Source: Cognataquiflexum rubidum (GTDB taxonomy: Bacteria > Bacteroidota > Bacteroidia > Cytophagales > Cyclobacteriaceae). Taken from it: a stretch of DNA of 64,000 nucleotides. The translations under genes were made by a program, and so were the position numbers. Below are positions 8,697-18,131 of this stretch, one piece after another. How positions within the stretch are numbered: the first letter of the stretch is position 1; the number at the start of each line of letters is the position of its first letter. The notes beneath the pieces were generated by a model. It saw only the letters and a program-made list of their open reading frames with translations. It made no database searches and was not told where the DNA came from. The DNA lies in assembly GCF_022538115.1 (NCBI RefSeq), contig NZ_JAKZAL010000004.1:186001-250000 (forward strand). The letters run 5' to 3'.

Positions 8697-10208
8697 ATGA
8701 ACGTACAGCTTGAAAAGCAGATTTTGAGTCAGGGTATGTCCCTTGAAAATGCCAAAGAACAGCTCAAAAACTTCAAAGAAGGATTCCCATTTTTACCAAT
8801 CGAAAGGGCAGCTACCATCGGTGACGGAATCAAATTATTGACCGATTCCGAATTGGCACATTTCCAAAAAACCTATCCGGAAAAAGCAAAGCAAAAAGAA
8901 GTAGTCAAATTTGTACCTGCCAGCGGTGCCGCTACGAGGATGTTCAAAGACCTTTTTTCCTTTGTGGAAGGTGACGGAGATATTTCCAAAAACAAGTTTG
9001 TAGACAAATTCATCAGTCAGATCGAAAAGTTTGCATTCTATGAAGACCTGGACAATACCCTCAAAAAAGAAGGATCAAGCATCCGCGAGGCTTTGGAAAA
9101 TAAGGAATACAAAAAAATCATTTCGGCCCTGCTCAATGATTCGGGATTGGGATATGGAAATCTCCCCAAAGGATTATTGAAATTCCATAAATATGCTGAC
9201 CACAATAGAACTCCGGCTTACGAACACCTGATCGAAGGGTGGATGTACAGTTTGGGAAAAGGCAATACCATCAGGCTCCATTTTACGGTTTCTCCTGACC
9301 ACGAGCCAAAGTTTAAGTCATTGATTGCTGAAGTTCAGCCAAAGCTGGAAAAGGAATATGGGGTCAAGTTCGATATTACCTATTCGCAACAAAAGAAATC
9401 CACCGATACGATAGCGGTAACGATGGATAACGAGCCTTTTGTAGAGGAAGATGGCAGCGTGTTGTTCAGACCGGCAGGACACGGCGCATTGCTCGAAAAC
9501 CTGAATGACATCGACGGAGATGTGATTTTCATCAAAAACATTGACAATGAAGTTCCCGACAGGTTGAAGCAGACTACCAAGGAATATAAGATTGCAATCG
9601 GGGGATTGTTGCTTGAGATACAGGAGAAGGTCTTCGAAGCCTTGAAAAAGTTGGATCAGAATGTAGATGAATCTGCAGTGTCTTTTGCCGAGAAGGTGGT
9701 TACTGACTCATTGGGCGGAATTTTACCTGATTCCTACCATGGGAAAAGTATTGCTGAAAAAGGAAAATACCTGCACCACAAACTCAACAGACCTTTGCGC
9801 GTCTGCGGGATGGTCAAGAATACCGGGGAACCGGGAGGTGGACCTTTTTGGGTGAAAGAGGATGACGGTTCGCTTTCTTTACAGATCGCTGAGACTGCAC
9901 AGATCGACCTTTCCAACCCAAAACACAAAGAGATTTTCTCTGCCTCTACCCACTTCAATCCTGTGGATTTGGTATGTGCCACGAAGGATTACAAGGGGAA
10001 TAAATTTGACTTGTTGAAATTCAGGGATATGCGGACAGGGTTCATCACCGAAAAGTCAAAAAGCGGACGTGACTTAAAAGCATTAGAATTGCCGGGATTG
10101 TGGAACGGCGCCATGGCAGGATGGAATACCGTATTCGTGGAAGTACCCTTGATTACTTTCAATCCTGTGAAGACGGTGAATGATTTATTGAGAGACGAGC
10201 ATCAATAA
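8697..10208 (+). CDS. DUF4301 family protein
   Basis: The 503-residue soluble protein is highly charged and has no signal peptide. Sequence such as 'FVPASGAATRMFKDL' and 'VLFRPAGHGALLENLNDID' is characteristic of DUF4301, which is widespread in Bacteroidota. The G-A-A-T-R-M pattern is reminiscent of the glycine-rich nucleotide-binding loop of sugar nucleotidyltransferases, and 'GHGALL.NLNDIDGD' fits such a fold, so an NTP-transferase-like activity is plausible (inference). Start at the ATG with the 208-bp gap after pxpC. It stands alone on the plus strand. Confidence 0.85.
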   Translation: MNVQLEKQILSQGMSLENAKEQLKNFKEGFPFLPIERAATIGDGIKLLTDSELAHFQKTYPEKAKQKEVVKFVPASGAATRMFKDLFSFVEGDGDISKNKFVDKFISQIEKFAFYEDLDNTLKKEGSSIREALENKEYKKIISALLNDSGLGYGNLPKGLLKFHKYADHNRTPAYEHLIEGWMYSLGKGNTIRLHFTVSPDHEPKFKSLIAEVQPKLEKEYGVKFDITYSQQKKSTDTIAVTMDNEPFVEEDGSVLFRPAGHGALLENLNDIDGDVIFIKNIDNEVPDRLKQTTKEYKIAIGGLLLEIQEKVFEALKKLDQNVDESAVSFAEKVVTDSLGGILPDSYHGKSIAEKGKYLHHKLNRPLRVCGMVKNTGEPGGGPFWVKEDDGSLSLQIAETAQIDLSNPKHKEIFSASTHFNPVDLVCATKDYKGNKFDLLKFRDMRTGFITEKSKSGRDLKALELPGLWNGAMAGWNTVFVEVPLITFNPVKTVNDLLRDEHQ

Positions 10209-10346
10209 GACGTGAGATTTGAGATGGGAGAATTGAGATAGATTCTAAGAAAATAAAAAGATTCCTAAAGAGAATTGAAAGAAAGAGCCATGATGAAAAT
10301 TGTGGCTCTTTTGTTTAAATTGAATTGGCATAAAAATATTACTGCA

Positions 10347-10571
10347 ATGACTTATCGAAACCTAATTGAAAGAAACCCTGATGTATTATTGGGAAAACCG
10401 ATAATAAAAGGGACTAGAATTTCTATAGAACTTGTAATAAGAAAACTAGGGGAAGGATATTCCATCGAAGATTTATTGGAAAACTATCCACATATTTCAA
10501 AAGAACAGATTTTGGCAGCTCTTCAGTTTGCGGCTGATATGATATCTCTTGAAGAAAACATCGAAGTCTAG
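10347..10571 (+). CDS. DUF433-family small protein (orphan VapB-like antitoxin)
   Basis: From the ATG at 10347 the product is 74 residues and begins 'MTYRNLIERNPDVLLGKPII'. It carries the DUF433 core 'GTRISIELVIRKLGEGYSIEDLL' and 'ISKEQILAALQFAADM', a winged-helix-like fold that usually acts as antitoxin to a DUF5615 PIN-like toxin. The frame could be extended 24 residues upstream to 10275, but that part is poorly conserved in type. No toxin gene follows: the next 60 bases are repetitive CTCATATCTCA sequence. It is therefore an orphan, perhaps after loss of its partner. Confidence 0.75.
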   Translation: MTYRNLIERNPDVLLGKPIIKGTRISIELVIRKLGEGYSIEDLLENYPHISKEQILAALQFAADMISLEENIEV

Positions 10572-10633
10572 TGTGACAAAAATATTGAGGATTTTTAAAG
10601 TCTCATATCTCATATCTCACATCTCTCCTCTCA

Positions 10634-11548
10634 CTAAAAAAATTTAGCTTTCTCCAGTTGCTCTGCCAGATACAATTTGAGCTCCTCTCCTTCTACCACC
10701 TTAATTTCTCCGGGTAAGCCAAGGATAAAACGGGCCAATCCCGGCAACTGAGGTACTTCTCCTTCAAAATAATATTGATTCCGGTTTTTGGTGTAGGTAA
10801 ATGGTTTGGCATCGGGGAATTCTTCGATCATCAGCTGATAGGCTTTTTTGGTGAGTTTGAGGTGGACGGTAAACTGACTTTTGCCTGAAAATCCAAACAA
10901 TCCCTGTTCCAAAGGCTGATGCAAGGATTGATATCTAAAGACTTTGGATGTTAACAACACCTCTCCTATCCGCTCAATTTTAAACATTTTCATCTCTTTG
11001 GTTTCTACTTCCAAAGCATAGATGGAGTCAAAGTTTTTATTGAATGCAACCGGTTCGACCAACCTGTCTGTAACGGAATCCGAACTCATCGAATAGTAAT
11101 CTCTCAGGATTACCTGATTTTGGTCCTTGATCGCATGTGAAATCAGGTCTACAAAAATCCCGAGGTTGGCATTGAAAAGCTGATTTACACTTTGCCTGAA
11201 ATCTGAACGGATATTGATTTTTTGAAGGATAGAATCTTTAAGTAGGTTTTTCTGGCTGCTTTTGTTGATCAGTTCATTCATGAATCCGATTTCTTCCTCA
11301 TTGAAAGTACCGAAAACATGTTCAATGGGAATTTCCACGCGGTCCACAATCCTGAATTTGGAATGCTTCTTCTCTATTTCAAATCCCAAAGCTTCCAATA
11401 ACTTGAAATATCGGTAAATCGTCCTTGAGTCTGTATTGAGGGATTCGGCCAACCTGTGTACATTTTTCCCGATATTTCCCCGCAGAAGGTTGATGAGTTT
11501 AAAGACACGAAGAATCTTTTGTTGTTCTATGGTATTCGCTTGGGCCAT
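10634..11548 (-). CDS. WYL-domain transcriptional regulator
   Basis: The 304-residue protein has an N-terminal helix-turn-helix of the HTH_11/DeoR type ('LRVFKLINLLRGNIGKNVHRLAESLNTDSRTIYRYFKLLEA' region, residues 14-54). A central WYL-like domain ('ILRDYYSMSSDSVTDRLVEPVAFNKNF') and a C-terminal WCX-like extension follow. WYL proteins are ligand-responsive regulators, often sensing nucleotides or nucleic acid and sometimes controlling defence or DNA repair genes. No obvious target neighbours it. It is encoded alone, convergent with the DUF433 gene. Confidence 0.85.
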   Translation of the reverse strand: MAQANTIEQQKILRVFKLINLLRGNIGKNVHRLAESLNTDSRTIYRYFKLLEALGFEIEKKHSKFRIVDRVEIPIEHVFGTFNEEEIGFMNELINKSSQKNLLKDSILQKINIRSDFRQSVNQLFNANLGIFVDLISHAIKDQNQVILRDYYSMSSDSVTDRLVEPVAFNKNFDSIYALEVETKEMKMFKIERIGEVLLTSKVFRYQSLHQPLEQGLFGFSGKSQFTVHLKLTKKAYQLMIEEFPDAKPFTYTKNRNQYYFEGEVPQLPGLARFILGLPGEIKVVEGEELKLYLAEQLEKAKFF

Positions 11549-11911
11549 GGGATTAATTTTATAGCCAAAAGATACAACTTTTAGTATTTAACCAAATTCT
11601 GATTGACACATAATGTCAGAAAATAATATTAAGCTTTCGAGAATAAAATGATTTTAAATGTACGCATGGTACCTGAAAATGGTAATTCAAAATATTTCAA
11701 GATTGGAGATTTGAAAGGTACGGTGCATCGGTCTTCCGACTTCGTCCCGATAGATATCGGGATCCGTCCAGATTGTTGAAAAAAATTGGTTCTTGGCAAA
11801 GAAGCGCTTAGCCTATAAATCGATTACCTTTTTTGAGGTTCTACCAGAATAAATTTTTTGGAATGGTTATTGGAATAAAGACGAAAGAAAAAATTGTTTT
11901 TGAATTCCACA
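11549..11911. other. Intergenic stretch with a CCCGATA palindrome
   Basis: About 360 bases between the WYL gene and a membrane-protein frame. The palindrome CCCGATAGATATCGGG lies at 11746-11761, a variant of CCCGATAGCTATCGGG in the repeats near 468 and 930. The rest is AT-rich and has several stop codons in all frames. It may contain the decayed 5' end of the membrane gene that follows. Confidence 0.5.
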
Positions 11912-12721
11912 ATGGCAGCACTTTGTTTGATCCTTGATTTTTGGTTTATGAGTTCAACGTTGGAATTATACAATCCCATCTTTCCCAACCACGAACATTT
12001 AACATTTTTAATAGGTCCCTTGTCTGTTTTGGCAGCCATGGGGGCCAAAGAATGGAGAAACAAACCCAATTGGAAATCCAGATTCTCGGTACTTGTTGCC
12101 CTGGGTATATTTGTGGCATTTTTACTCGAAGATCCAAAAATGGGTGCCTACCTCACAGGAATGGGTCTGTTATATGTTTTTGTTTCAGATCATAAACTCT
12201 TCAAACCTGTTTTTGTCTTACTTCTGATTTTACCGGTTGCTGCTAGTTTCTATTTCCAGATCCAAACAAAAAATTATCCCCATTTCAAAAAGCATTTTAA
12301 TGAATATGTGCTATCCACTGATAATCACGTTCCTATATTGACAAACAACTTTGTCTTTTTAAGCAGGGAAGTATTATTGGGTGAATTGCCTTCGCCTCCA
12401 GAAAATCTCTTCAGGGTAGCCGACTGGTATAAAACAATGGATCAAAACCCGGATATGTTCAAGATTTTTATCTATAAATATTACCGACATGCTTACCCTG
12501 ATGAACAGGAATTTATCTCTTCCTTTGATCTATGGCTTAGCACATCACCCTATAAAACCGTGGAAGAGTTTGAGGACGAATGGATCCACACCAAAACATT
12601 CAGAAAAATCCCCAAAGAAGGACTATTTCAGTCCCTTCTTTCTCCCTGTGGCAAAGATCCTATTGACATTGAAACCTATCCTGAATTCATCTCCGGGGGT
12701 TCCATTGCCGCCTGCCAATAA
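11912..12721 (+). CDS. Hypothetical membrane protein, possibly truncated
   Basis: From the ATG at 11912 the product is about 269 residues with four or five hydrophobic segments in the first 120, for example 'FLIGPLSVLAAMG', 'FSVLVALGIFVAFLLE' and 'PVFVLLLILPVAASFYF'. A soluble C-terminal part follows. An upstream TTG at 11894 is an alternative start; a stop lies in frame at 11876. The last 33 codons overlap the convergent DUF5777 gene, which suggests the natural stop was lost. The pattern of hydrophobic segments and the abrupt N-terminus fit the C-terminal remnant of a larger polytopic protein. Function unknown. Confidence 0.45.
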   Translation: MAALCLILDFWFMSSTLELYNPIFPNHEHLTFLIGPLSVLAAMGAKEWRNKPNWKSRFSVLVALGIFVAFLLEDPKMGAYLTGMGLLYVFVSDHKLFKPVFVLLLILPVAASFYFQIQTKNYPHFKKHFNEYVLSTDNHVPILTNNFVFLSREVLLGELPSPPENLFRVADWYKTMDQNPDMFKIFIYKYYRHAYPDEQEFISSFDLWLSTSPYKTVEEFEDEWIHTKTFRKIPKEGLFQSLLSPCGKDPIDIETYPEFISGGSIAACQ

Positions 12722-13498
12722 ATACTGCTCGTTCAGGAATTGGGAAGTGACGAAGTACATCTGAAACACATGTCCCCCTGCTTCTATATCAATTCCCACC
12801 CCAAGGTTATTTCTTAAATCGCTATTGAGATTTGGAATCCACTGTAAAGTCAGAGACGATCGGCCTGTCACTTTGTATTTGCCGCTGAATCCCAAAGCCA
12901 AATACAGATTTTGGTCACCTTCAATAAAAAAGATGGGATTTGGATCTACAAAATAAGCCATCATCGGTGTGACCTGTACGCTCAATTTGTCCGAAAATTT
13001 CCTTGCTCCCATCACCTGAAATGCATAGGAAGTTCTTTCTCCAAATGTGGGCGCATCGTTTTGCAGGAAATCATAATTGGAAGAATTGACGCCTGCACCT
13101 CCCATCACCGAAAGGGAAATCGGCATGCTGTTGTTTTGGGTCTGTTTCAGCAAATGATACCTGCCATACAGGTTATAAACCTTGTCGCGGCTTTGACGGG
13201 CCGCCCCAAGAGAAAACTTATCGCTGAATGCATATTCAAAACTGAATTGGATATTCGCGCCATTGTCCAATCCCCATAATTCCTGAATCCCGCCATCCAA
13301 AGTCCCAAAAGTATGCATGATTGCAAAGTGAAGGTCTTTTTTGACCAAGGGTTCGACGGTCAGCAAATTGATGTGTCGGGGTGCATGGAAAATCAATTCC
13401 ACTTCTTGGTTTTCGGTGGCCAATTTCCTCTCAAGCTGCGCAAATGCAGGCAAACTGAATGACAGCCCCATCAAAAGGGCCAATGTTTTGAATTTCAT
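12623..13498 (-). CDS. DUF5777 family outer-membrane beta-barrel protein
   Basis: The 291-residue product has a signal peptide (…LPAFAQ). The mature part is rich in alternating hydrophobic strands and aromatic residues typical of a small outer-membrane barrel: 'FAIMHTFGTLDGGIQELWGLDNGANI', 'FSFEYAFSDKFSLGAARQSRDKVYNLYGRYHL'. These match the Bacteroidota DUF5777 family. It is the last gene of a group with YceI and Rieske genes and is separated from YceI by 23 bp. The shared context suggests a lipid- or redox-related envelope role, but the function is not established. Confidence 0.82.
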   Translation of the reverse strand: MKFKTLALLMGLSFSLPAFAQLERKLATENQEVELIFHAPRHINLLTVEPLVKKDLHFAIMHTFGTLDGGIQELWGLDNGANIQFSFEYAFSDKFSLGAARQSRDKVYNLYGRYHLLKQTQNNSMPISLSVMGGAGVNSSNYDFLQNDAPTFGERTSYAFQVMGARKFSDKLSVQVTPMMAYFVDPNPIFFIEGDQNLYLALGFSGKYKVTGRSSLTLQWIPNLNSDLRNNLGVGIDIEAGGHVFQMYFVTSQFLNEQYLLAGGNGTPGDEFRIGFNVNRIFATGRKKGLK

Positions 13499-13521
13499 AA
13501 GATGTGGGTTGGGATGGGGAA

Positions 13522-14070
13522 TTATTTTCTCAAAGTGGCTTGGATGGTTACGACCTGTTCTTCCGAAAGCTCATAAAACACCACTGTAGGAATGTCTATT
13601 TTATAATCCGAAAGCAAAACCTTAAACTGGGCCTCCAACTTGAGCTCATTGTCTGAGACCATGGTCAATTTGCCCGGAACGGTGATTTCTCTCTCTACGC
13701 CGTGGATTTTAAATTTTCCCTTGGCAGTTACATCACGGCTTTGGCCTTTGGTCAGAACAGGGAGAGACTCTATTTTTCCGGTAAATTCCGCAAAAGGGTA
13801 TTTTTTTGTTTCCAAATAATTTTCCCTCATGTGCCTGTCCCTCAACCCGATTCCTGTTTTGACAGTATTGAGGTCCACAAAAAAATCGAGCAGGTTTTTT
13901 TCCAGATCCACCAAACCGTTCAAGGAAGAAGACTCTCCTGTGAATTCATTCAAAGAGGCTTTGGAAAGAAATTCAACTGTTCCTGTTTCTGTCTTGAAAA
14001 CCTGGGCCTTGATTTCATCCGGTTTTATCAGAAGAAAAAAGACCAAAGTAAAAATCAAAAACCCTTTCAT
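13522..14070 (-). CDS. YceI-like periplasmic protein
   Basis: The 182-residue product has an N-terminal signal peptide ending near EIKAQ. The YceI lipocalin-like pattern follows: 'GTVEFLSKASLNEFTGESSSLNG', 'FVDLNTVKTGIGLRDRHMRENYLETKKYPFAEFTG'. YceI-fold proteins bind isoprenoid lipids such as quinone precursors. Its start overlaps the stop of the Rieske gene (TGA/ATG at 14070), so the two are translationally coupled. A Rieske protein next to a quinone-binding-type protein suggests an electron-transfer or oxidative-stress role at the envelope (inference). Confidence 0.85.
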   Translation of the reverse strand: MKGFLIFTLVFFLLIKPDEIKAQVFKTETGTVEFLSKASLNEFTGESSSLNGLVDLEKNLLDFFVDLNTVKTGIGLRDRHMRENYLETKKYPFAEFTGKIESLPVLTKGQSRDVTAKGKFKIHGVEREITVPGKLTMVSDNELKLEAQFKVLLSDYKIDIPTVVFYELSEEQVVTIQATLRK

Positions 14071-14570
14071 CAGGTAAGATTGACTGTGAGAGTCTTGTTG
14101 TTCAGGCTAGTGGCGTAAGTTTTGAGAGGCTGTATCGCAGGACCCGTGAGGACAGCCCCTTCAGTATTGAACCGAGAACCATGACAGGTGCAGGTAAATA
14201 CATTGCTTGCAAAAGTCCAGTTCCTGTCACATTGGGAATGGGTACATACCGAAGTCAAAGCACTGAAAGTGTTACTTCCCAAATTGACAATCAATACTTT
14301 GGCGTCAATGACCAAAGCCCAACCTCCGGCAGTTGCCAAAGCAGTGGCAAGATCCAAATTCACTGTAACGGTACTGTTAGTTACTGTAATTCCGTTTCCT
14401 GATGCGGGAGGATTGTTGGTTCCGCCCCCGGGATTGGGATCGTCAGAGGAACAGCTTGTAAAAAATGCTATTCCAAATAAAGACATAGCGGCTAAAGCAC
14501 CTGACTTTTTGATGAAATCTCTCCTTTCAGTAGATAATTCACCTGTTTTGATTTCTGTCAATGTTTTCAT
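14070..14570 (-). CDS. Rieske [2Fe-2S] lipoprotein
   Basis: From the ATG at 14570 the product is 166 residues; a longer frame to 14642 adds an unlikely leader. The N-terminus reads 'ERRDFIKKSGALAAMSLFGIAFFTSC', a twin-arginine-like export signal that also ends in a possible lipobox (FFTSC). The C-terminal domain has the cluster motifs CTHSQC and CTCHGS: C-x-H and C-x-x-H ligands, plus two extra cysteines that can form the disulphide seen in bc1-type Rieske proteins. It is the first gene of the group with YceI and DUF5777. Confidence 0.9.
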   Translation of the reverse strand: MKTLTEIKTGELSTERRDFIKKSGALAAMSLFGIAFFTSCSSDDPNPGGGTNNPPASGNGITVTNSTVTVNLDLATALATAGGWALVIDAKVLIVNLGSNTFSALTSVCTHSQCDRNWTFASNVFTCTCHGSRFNTEGAVLTGPAIQPLKTYATSLNNKTLTVNLT

Positions 14571-14803
14571 AATCGGATATACGGTCTTAAAGTGAGTTTT
14601 GGACTCTCGGGGAATTTGAAATTTAAACTCAAAAAATGGCAAACTTGTTTTAAGAAGAAAGTTCAGAAAAAATCAGATGAATAATCTTTACAAAAATTAA
14701 AAATCGGATGATCTTGAATTGCTCAAAATCCTATCCAATCGCTGCTTTTACTTTATATAAGATGGGATATTTTAAATGAGGAATAGAAAAATTTTACAGG
14801 TTT

Positions 14804-15382
14804 TTAAAAATACTTTCTCTTCAAAATTTCGCTCATGATAATAGCCTCTCTGACATTTTCAGGGTTTCTGAATAAGGTTTTGTATTTGTTTTCTTCCTCA
14901 ACAGAATCCAATGACTCTACAGCAATGGAAGATTTAATACCGGATACATGGCTGTGGATTCTCTCCTGATCAGCCAATTTGACCCTTTCCGGAAGCGCCC
15001 GCTCAGCAATTTCACCTTCGTAACTTTCGTATCTCCTGATTTTTCTTTCTTCCTGAACAGGTTTCAGTTTGGGTTGTTCAAAAGTCCTGCCTTCTTGAAC
15101 AGGCCTTGGTTTCTGCTGCTCAAATGTCCGTGTTTCACTTCTTTTGGGAAATTGCTCGGCAGATTTCCCCTGCCCGCTACCCTGTAGGTCCTTTTCTCTT
15201 TGACCCTGGCCTTGGCGGATTTCTTTCAAAAGGTCCTCAAATGAAACAGGTTTCCTTTGTTCCTGCGGACTATCGGGAGCACCGGGCTGATCCATTTCTT
15301 CCGGGTTTCCTTTTTTTCTTGTCGCAGTATAAATGAAATATGCGATGATGGCGATGATATAAACAATGTTTCCTAAATCCAC
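14804..15382 (-). CDS. Small membrane-anchored charged protein
   Basis: The 192-residue product begins with GTG and an N-terminal membrane segment ('IVYIIAIIAYFIYTA', residues 6-20). A long charged, Pro/Gln-rich region with an imperfect repeat 'RTFEQxKxxPVQE' (about residues 82-112) follows. The C-terminus 'LFRNPENVREAIIMSEILKRKYF' looks folded and conserved. The architecture of one anchor plus a cytoplasmic tail resembles small Bacteroidota proteins of unknown function. No ATG is available near the hydrophobic start, so GTG is preferred. Confidence 0.6.
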   Translation of the reverse strand: MDLGNIVYIIAIIAYFIYTATRKKGNPEEMDQPGAPDSPQEQRKPVSFEDLLKEIRQGQGQREKDLQGSGQGKSAEQFPKRSETRTFEQQKPRPVQEGRTFEQPKLKPVQEERKIRRYESYEGEIAERALPERVKLADQERIHSHVSGIKSSIAVESLDSVEEENKYKTLFRNPENVREAIIMSEILKRKYF

Positions 15383-15725
15383 AGCTGCCTTAATTTGATT
15401 TTACTAATATAGGTATTTTAACGAATTGGTCAGAAAATTAAGGGAAAGGTTGCAAATGTTCATTGGGTTCGTCTTAATACATGTAGGTCTTCTTACTATA
15501 ATTGAGATTAATAAAGTTTTTGTAAAACAAACTTAGAATTACCATGCGCCGTGCCCTTGTTGTCCTGTGGTATTGTATTCTTATCAATCAGTCCTTTGCG
15601 ACCCATTGCGATACCTTTGGGTCCTTTGCGGTTTAAGAAAAATTACCTCACGCCGAGCCGCAGAGAAATCAAATGATGAATATAGAATGCTGAATGGACG
15701 AAGTGATCTCCTGTGGTAAATCTCC
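15383..15725. other. Intergenic stretch with CTTTGCGG-type repeat phrases
   Basis: Between 15590 and 15660 the sequence CCTTTGCGACCCATTGCGATACC, then CCTTTGCGGTTTAAGAAAAATTACCTCACGC, resembles the repeated phrases at 130-170, 2030-2080 and 27780-30000. No gene is visible. An unrelated minus-strand frame here is a shadow. Confidence 0.5.
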
Positions 15726-18131
15726 TTATTCGTCCTTGATGGAATCCACCGGATTGGCCCAGGCTGCCCTGAGTGCCTGCGAACCTACTGTAATCAAAGC
15801 GATGAACATTGTCAGACCTCCGGCCAAAGTAAAAGTCCACACCGAAATACCTGCCTTGTATGGAAATCCTGATTGCCATGTATCAAGCGCCCACCAAGAA
15901 AACGGAAAGGCCAACACCAAAGCAATCCCTACCAAGATTACAAAATCCTTGCTGACAAGTTGGATAAGGCTTTGGCTGCTTGCGCCGAGTACTTTGCGAA
16001 TCCCGATTTCCTTGGATTTTTGCTGTACGGTGTATGCTGCCAAGGCAAATAATCCCATACAGGATATCAGGATCGCGATAATCCCTCCTACCAAAAACGC
16101 CTGTCCCAACTGCTGTTCCTGTTGGTATTGGGTGGCATACCGCTCATCTATGAAGAAATAGGCGAAGGGATTTCCGGGAAAAATCTCTTCATAGATGGCT
16201 TTGATCGATTCAAGATTTCCTTCCATCTGATCGCTGCTGACCACCATACTGAAATATCCCGATGCCTGAGAAGGTAAAAAAATCATCGGCATAATCTCTT
16301 CTTTGAGCGACATGTGGTGGTAATCCTTGACCACCGCCAAAATTTCGTAAGGCTCTCCCCACAAGACACTTTGACCCACTGCCGCCTCGACAGATTCAAA
16401 TCCAAAACCCAAAGCAGCATTTTCATTGAGCATGAGTTTCTTGGATTGTCCCCATCCCTGATTGGCTTCCTCCGGGGAAAAATTCCTTCCTGCCACCAAG
16501 GTCATACCATAGGTGTCAATAAATTCATTATCCATGATCATCATGCCATAGGATTTATCTTTGTCCTCGGGACGTGGTACCATGGGAGTTATTCCACTCG
16601 CAAAGAAATTATACCCGATTCCCGGCAAGGCATTGGAAGTACTCAATTTCTCCACAAAAGCCTGAGACCTGAGTGAAGACTTGAAGGCGGAAACTTTCGA
16701 AGCACCGTTTTCACCCAAATCACTCGGCCCATCTATCACCAGCTTCTGCGTGAGGTCCATTCCCAGGTTTTGGTTTTGCATAAAGCTAAGTTGGTCACGG
16801 ATGGCAATGGTCCCGATGATGATGGTCACCGAAATCGCAAATTGCAGGATAACCAAGGTTTTCTTGAGGGTTTGGCTGCTTTTCGGTTGGAAGTTGATCT
16901 GGAATTGGTGTCCAAACTTCCCGGAAAGTGCCACCACATAAAACCCTGAAAGGAGCGTGCATAGCAATAGGATAGCATTAATCACCAACCAAAAAGAAGG
17001 TTGGGCAAAGGCACCAAACCAAAGCGGTTGGCCGAAGAGGCTTTCATAAGGTCCTTCGACGAGCTTGGCGATCAAAAAGGACAAACCAAAAGCAACTAGC
17101 ATCAGCATCAAAGTCTCCATCATAAACTGCTGCGCAAGCTGCCAACTGTCGGCACCCAACACTTTTCTCATTCTGATTTCCTTGATGCGGGTCAGGATGT
17201 TTGCCGCAGAGAGGTTAAGGTAATTCACATAAGCGATCCCTACGATCATCAAAGCAATGGCTGCAAAAACCAAAACCGTACCCATACTGCCTTGAGTTGG
17301 CAAAGGGTCTGACAGGGAATTGCCCAAATGGATCTCAGAAAGCGGCTGCAAGATGACAGTCTGGTCTTTTGCATCGGGGTTTTGTCTGATAAATTGGGTA
17401 ATCTGATCCGCAACACCTTCACTGTCTGAACCATCTTTGAGTGTGACGAAGAGGTTGACAAAACTGGATTCCATTCCATTGGGGTTTGCCCAATCGTTTC
17501 CATTGCGGTTGGCAGCATTCTCCAAAGTATGGATGGAAAGGAACATTTCCCCTTTGATATCCGAACGGACGGTAATGTCCTCCAAAATCCCGGTAACGGT
17601 GTAGTCTGACTTCCCAAATTGGTTGCTGACCTGAACCGTTTTGCCTATCCCGTTTTCATTGCCAAAGAACTTCTTAGCCAGTTTGGATGAAATCACCGCC
17701 GTATTTGGCTGGGTGAGTTCAGCATTGCCGCTAGAGATCGGAAAGGAAAAGGACCTGAAAAAATCCCCGTCTGCATACATCACCCAATCTTCCTTGAAAG
17801 ATTCCTTGGTCTCGGGGATGATGACCAAACCACCTGCAATCTGATTGGCAAGAATGTTGGCGGTTTTGATGTCGGTAAACTGTGATTCCAAGACCGCAGC
17901 ATATCCGGGAGGAAGATAGACCTCAGGTTCATTGACCCCATCCGTCACCACAAGCCGGTAAATATTATCCTTGTTGACATGAAAATCATTGTAAGTCCAT
18001 TCAGATGCTACAAAGGAAAACAGCAACAGGAAAGAACTTAGGCCCAAGACCAAACCGGTGAGATTGATAAAAGTAAAAAGCTTTCTTTTGGATAGACTTC
18101 TCCAGGCAATGCGAAGGTAACTGTGGATCAT
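15726..18131 (-). CDS. FtsX/MacB-type ABC transporter permease
   Basis: From the ATG at 18131 the product is 801 residues; an upstream extension to 18275 is not protein-like. It starts 'MIHSYLRIAWRSLSKRKLFTFINLTGLVLGLSSFLLL', the usual start of Bacteroidota FtsX-like permeases. A periplasmic MacB core domain, a three-helix FtsX block near 330-440, a second periplasmic domain and a second FtsX block at the C-terminus follow ('KSKEIGIRKVLGAS'). These work with a separate ATPase in export or lipoprotein/envelope remodelling. No ATP-binding subunit is adjacent, so the partner lies elsewhere. Confidence 0.9.
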   Translation of the reverse strand: MIHSYLRIAWRSLSKRKLFTFINLTGLVLGLSSFLLLFSFVASEWTYNDFHVNKDNIYRLVVTDGVNEPEVYLPPGYAAVLESQFTDIKTANILANQIAGGLVIIPETKESFKEDWVMYADGDFFRSFSFPISSGNAELTQPNTAVISSKLAKKFFGNENGIGKTVQVSNQFGKSDYTVTGILEDITVRSDIKGEMFLSIHTLENAANRNGNDWANPNGMESSFVNLFVTLKDGSDSEGVADQITQFIRQNPDAKDQTVILQPLSEIHLGNSLSDPLPTQGSMGTVLVFAAIALMIVGIAYVNYLNLSAANILTRIKEIRMRKVLGADSWQLAQQFMMETLMLMLVAFGLSFLIAKLVEGPYESLFGQPLWFGAFAQPSFWLVINAILLLCTLLSGFYVVALSGKFGHQFQINFQPKSSQTLKKTLVILQFAISVTIIIGTIAIRDQLSFMQNQNLGMDLTQKLVIDGPSDLGENGASKVSAFKSSLRSQAFVEKLSTSNALPGIGYNFFASGITPMVPRPEDKDKSYGMMIMDNEFIDTYGMTLVAGRNFSPEEANQGWGQSKKLMLNENAALGFGFESVEAAVGQSVLWGEPYEILAVVKDYHHMSLKEEIMPMIFLPSQASGYFSMVVSSDQMEGNLESIKAIYEEIFPGNPFAYFFIDERYATQYQQEQQLGQAFLVGGIIAILISCMGLFALAAYTVQQKSKEIGIRKVLGASSQSLIQLVSKDFVILVGIALVLAFPFSWWALDTWQSGFPYKAGISVWTFTLAGGLTMFIALITVGSQALRAAWANPVDSIKDE

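Noticed and set aside
11824-12069. Minus-strand gene opposite the membrane fragment
   Set aside because: Shadow of the plus-strand hydrophobic frame, with no start signal.
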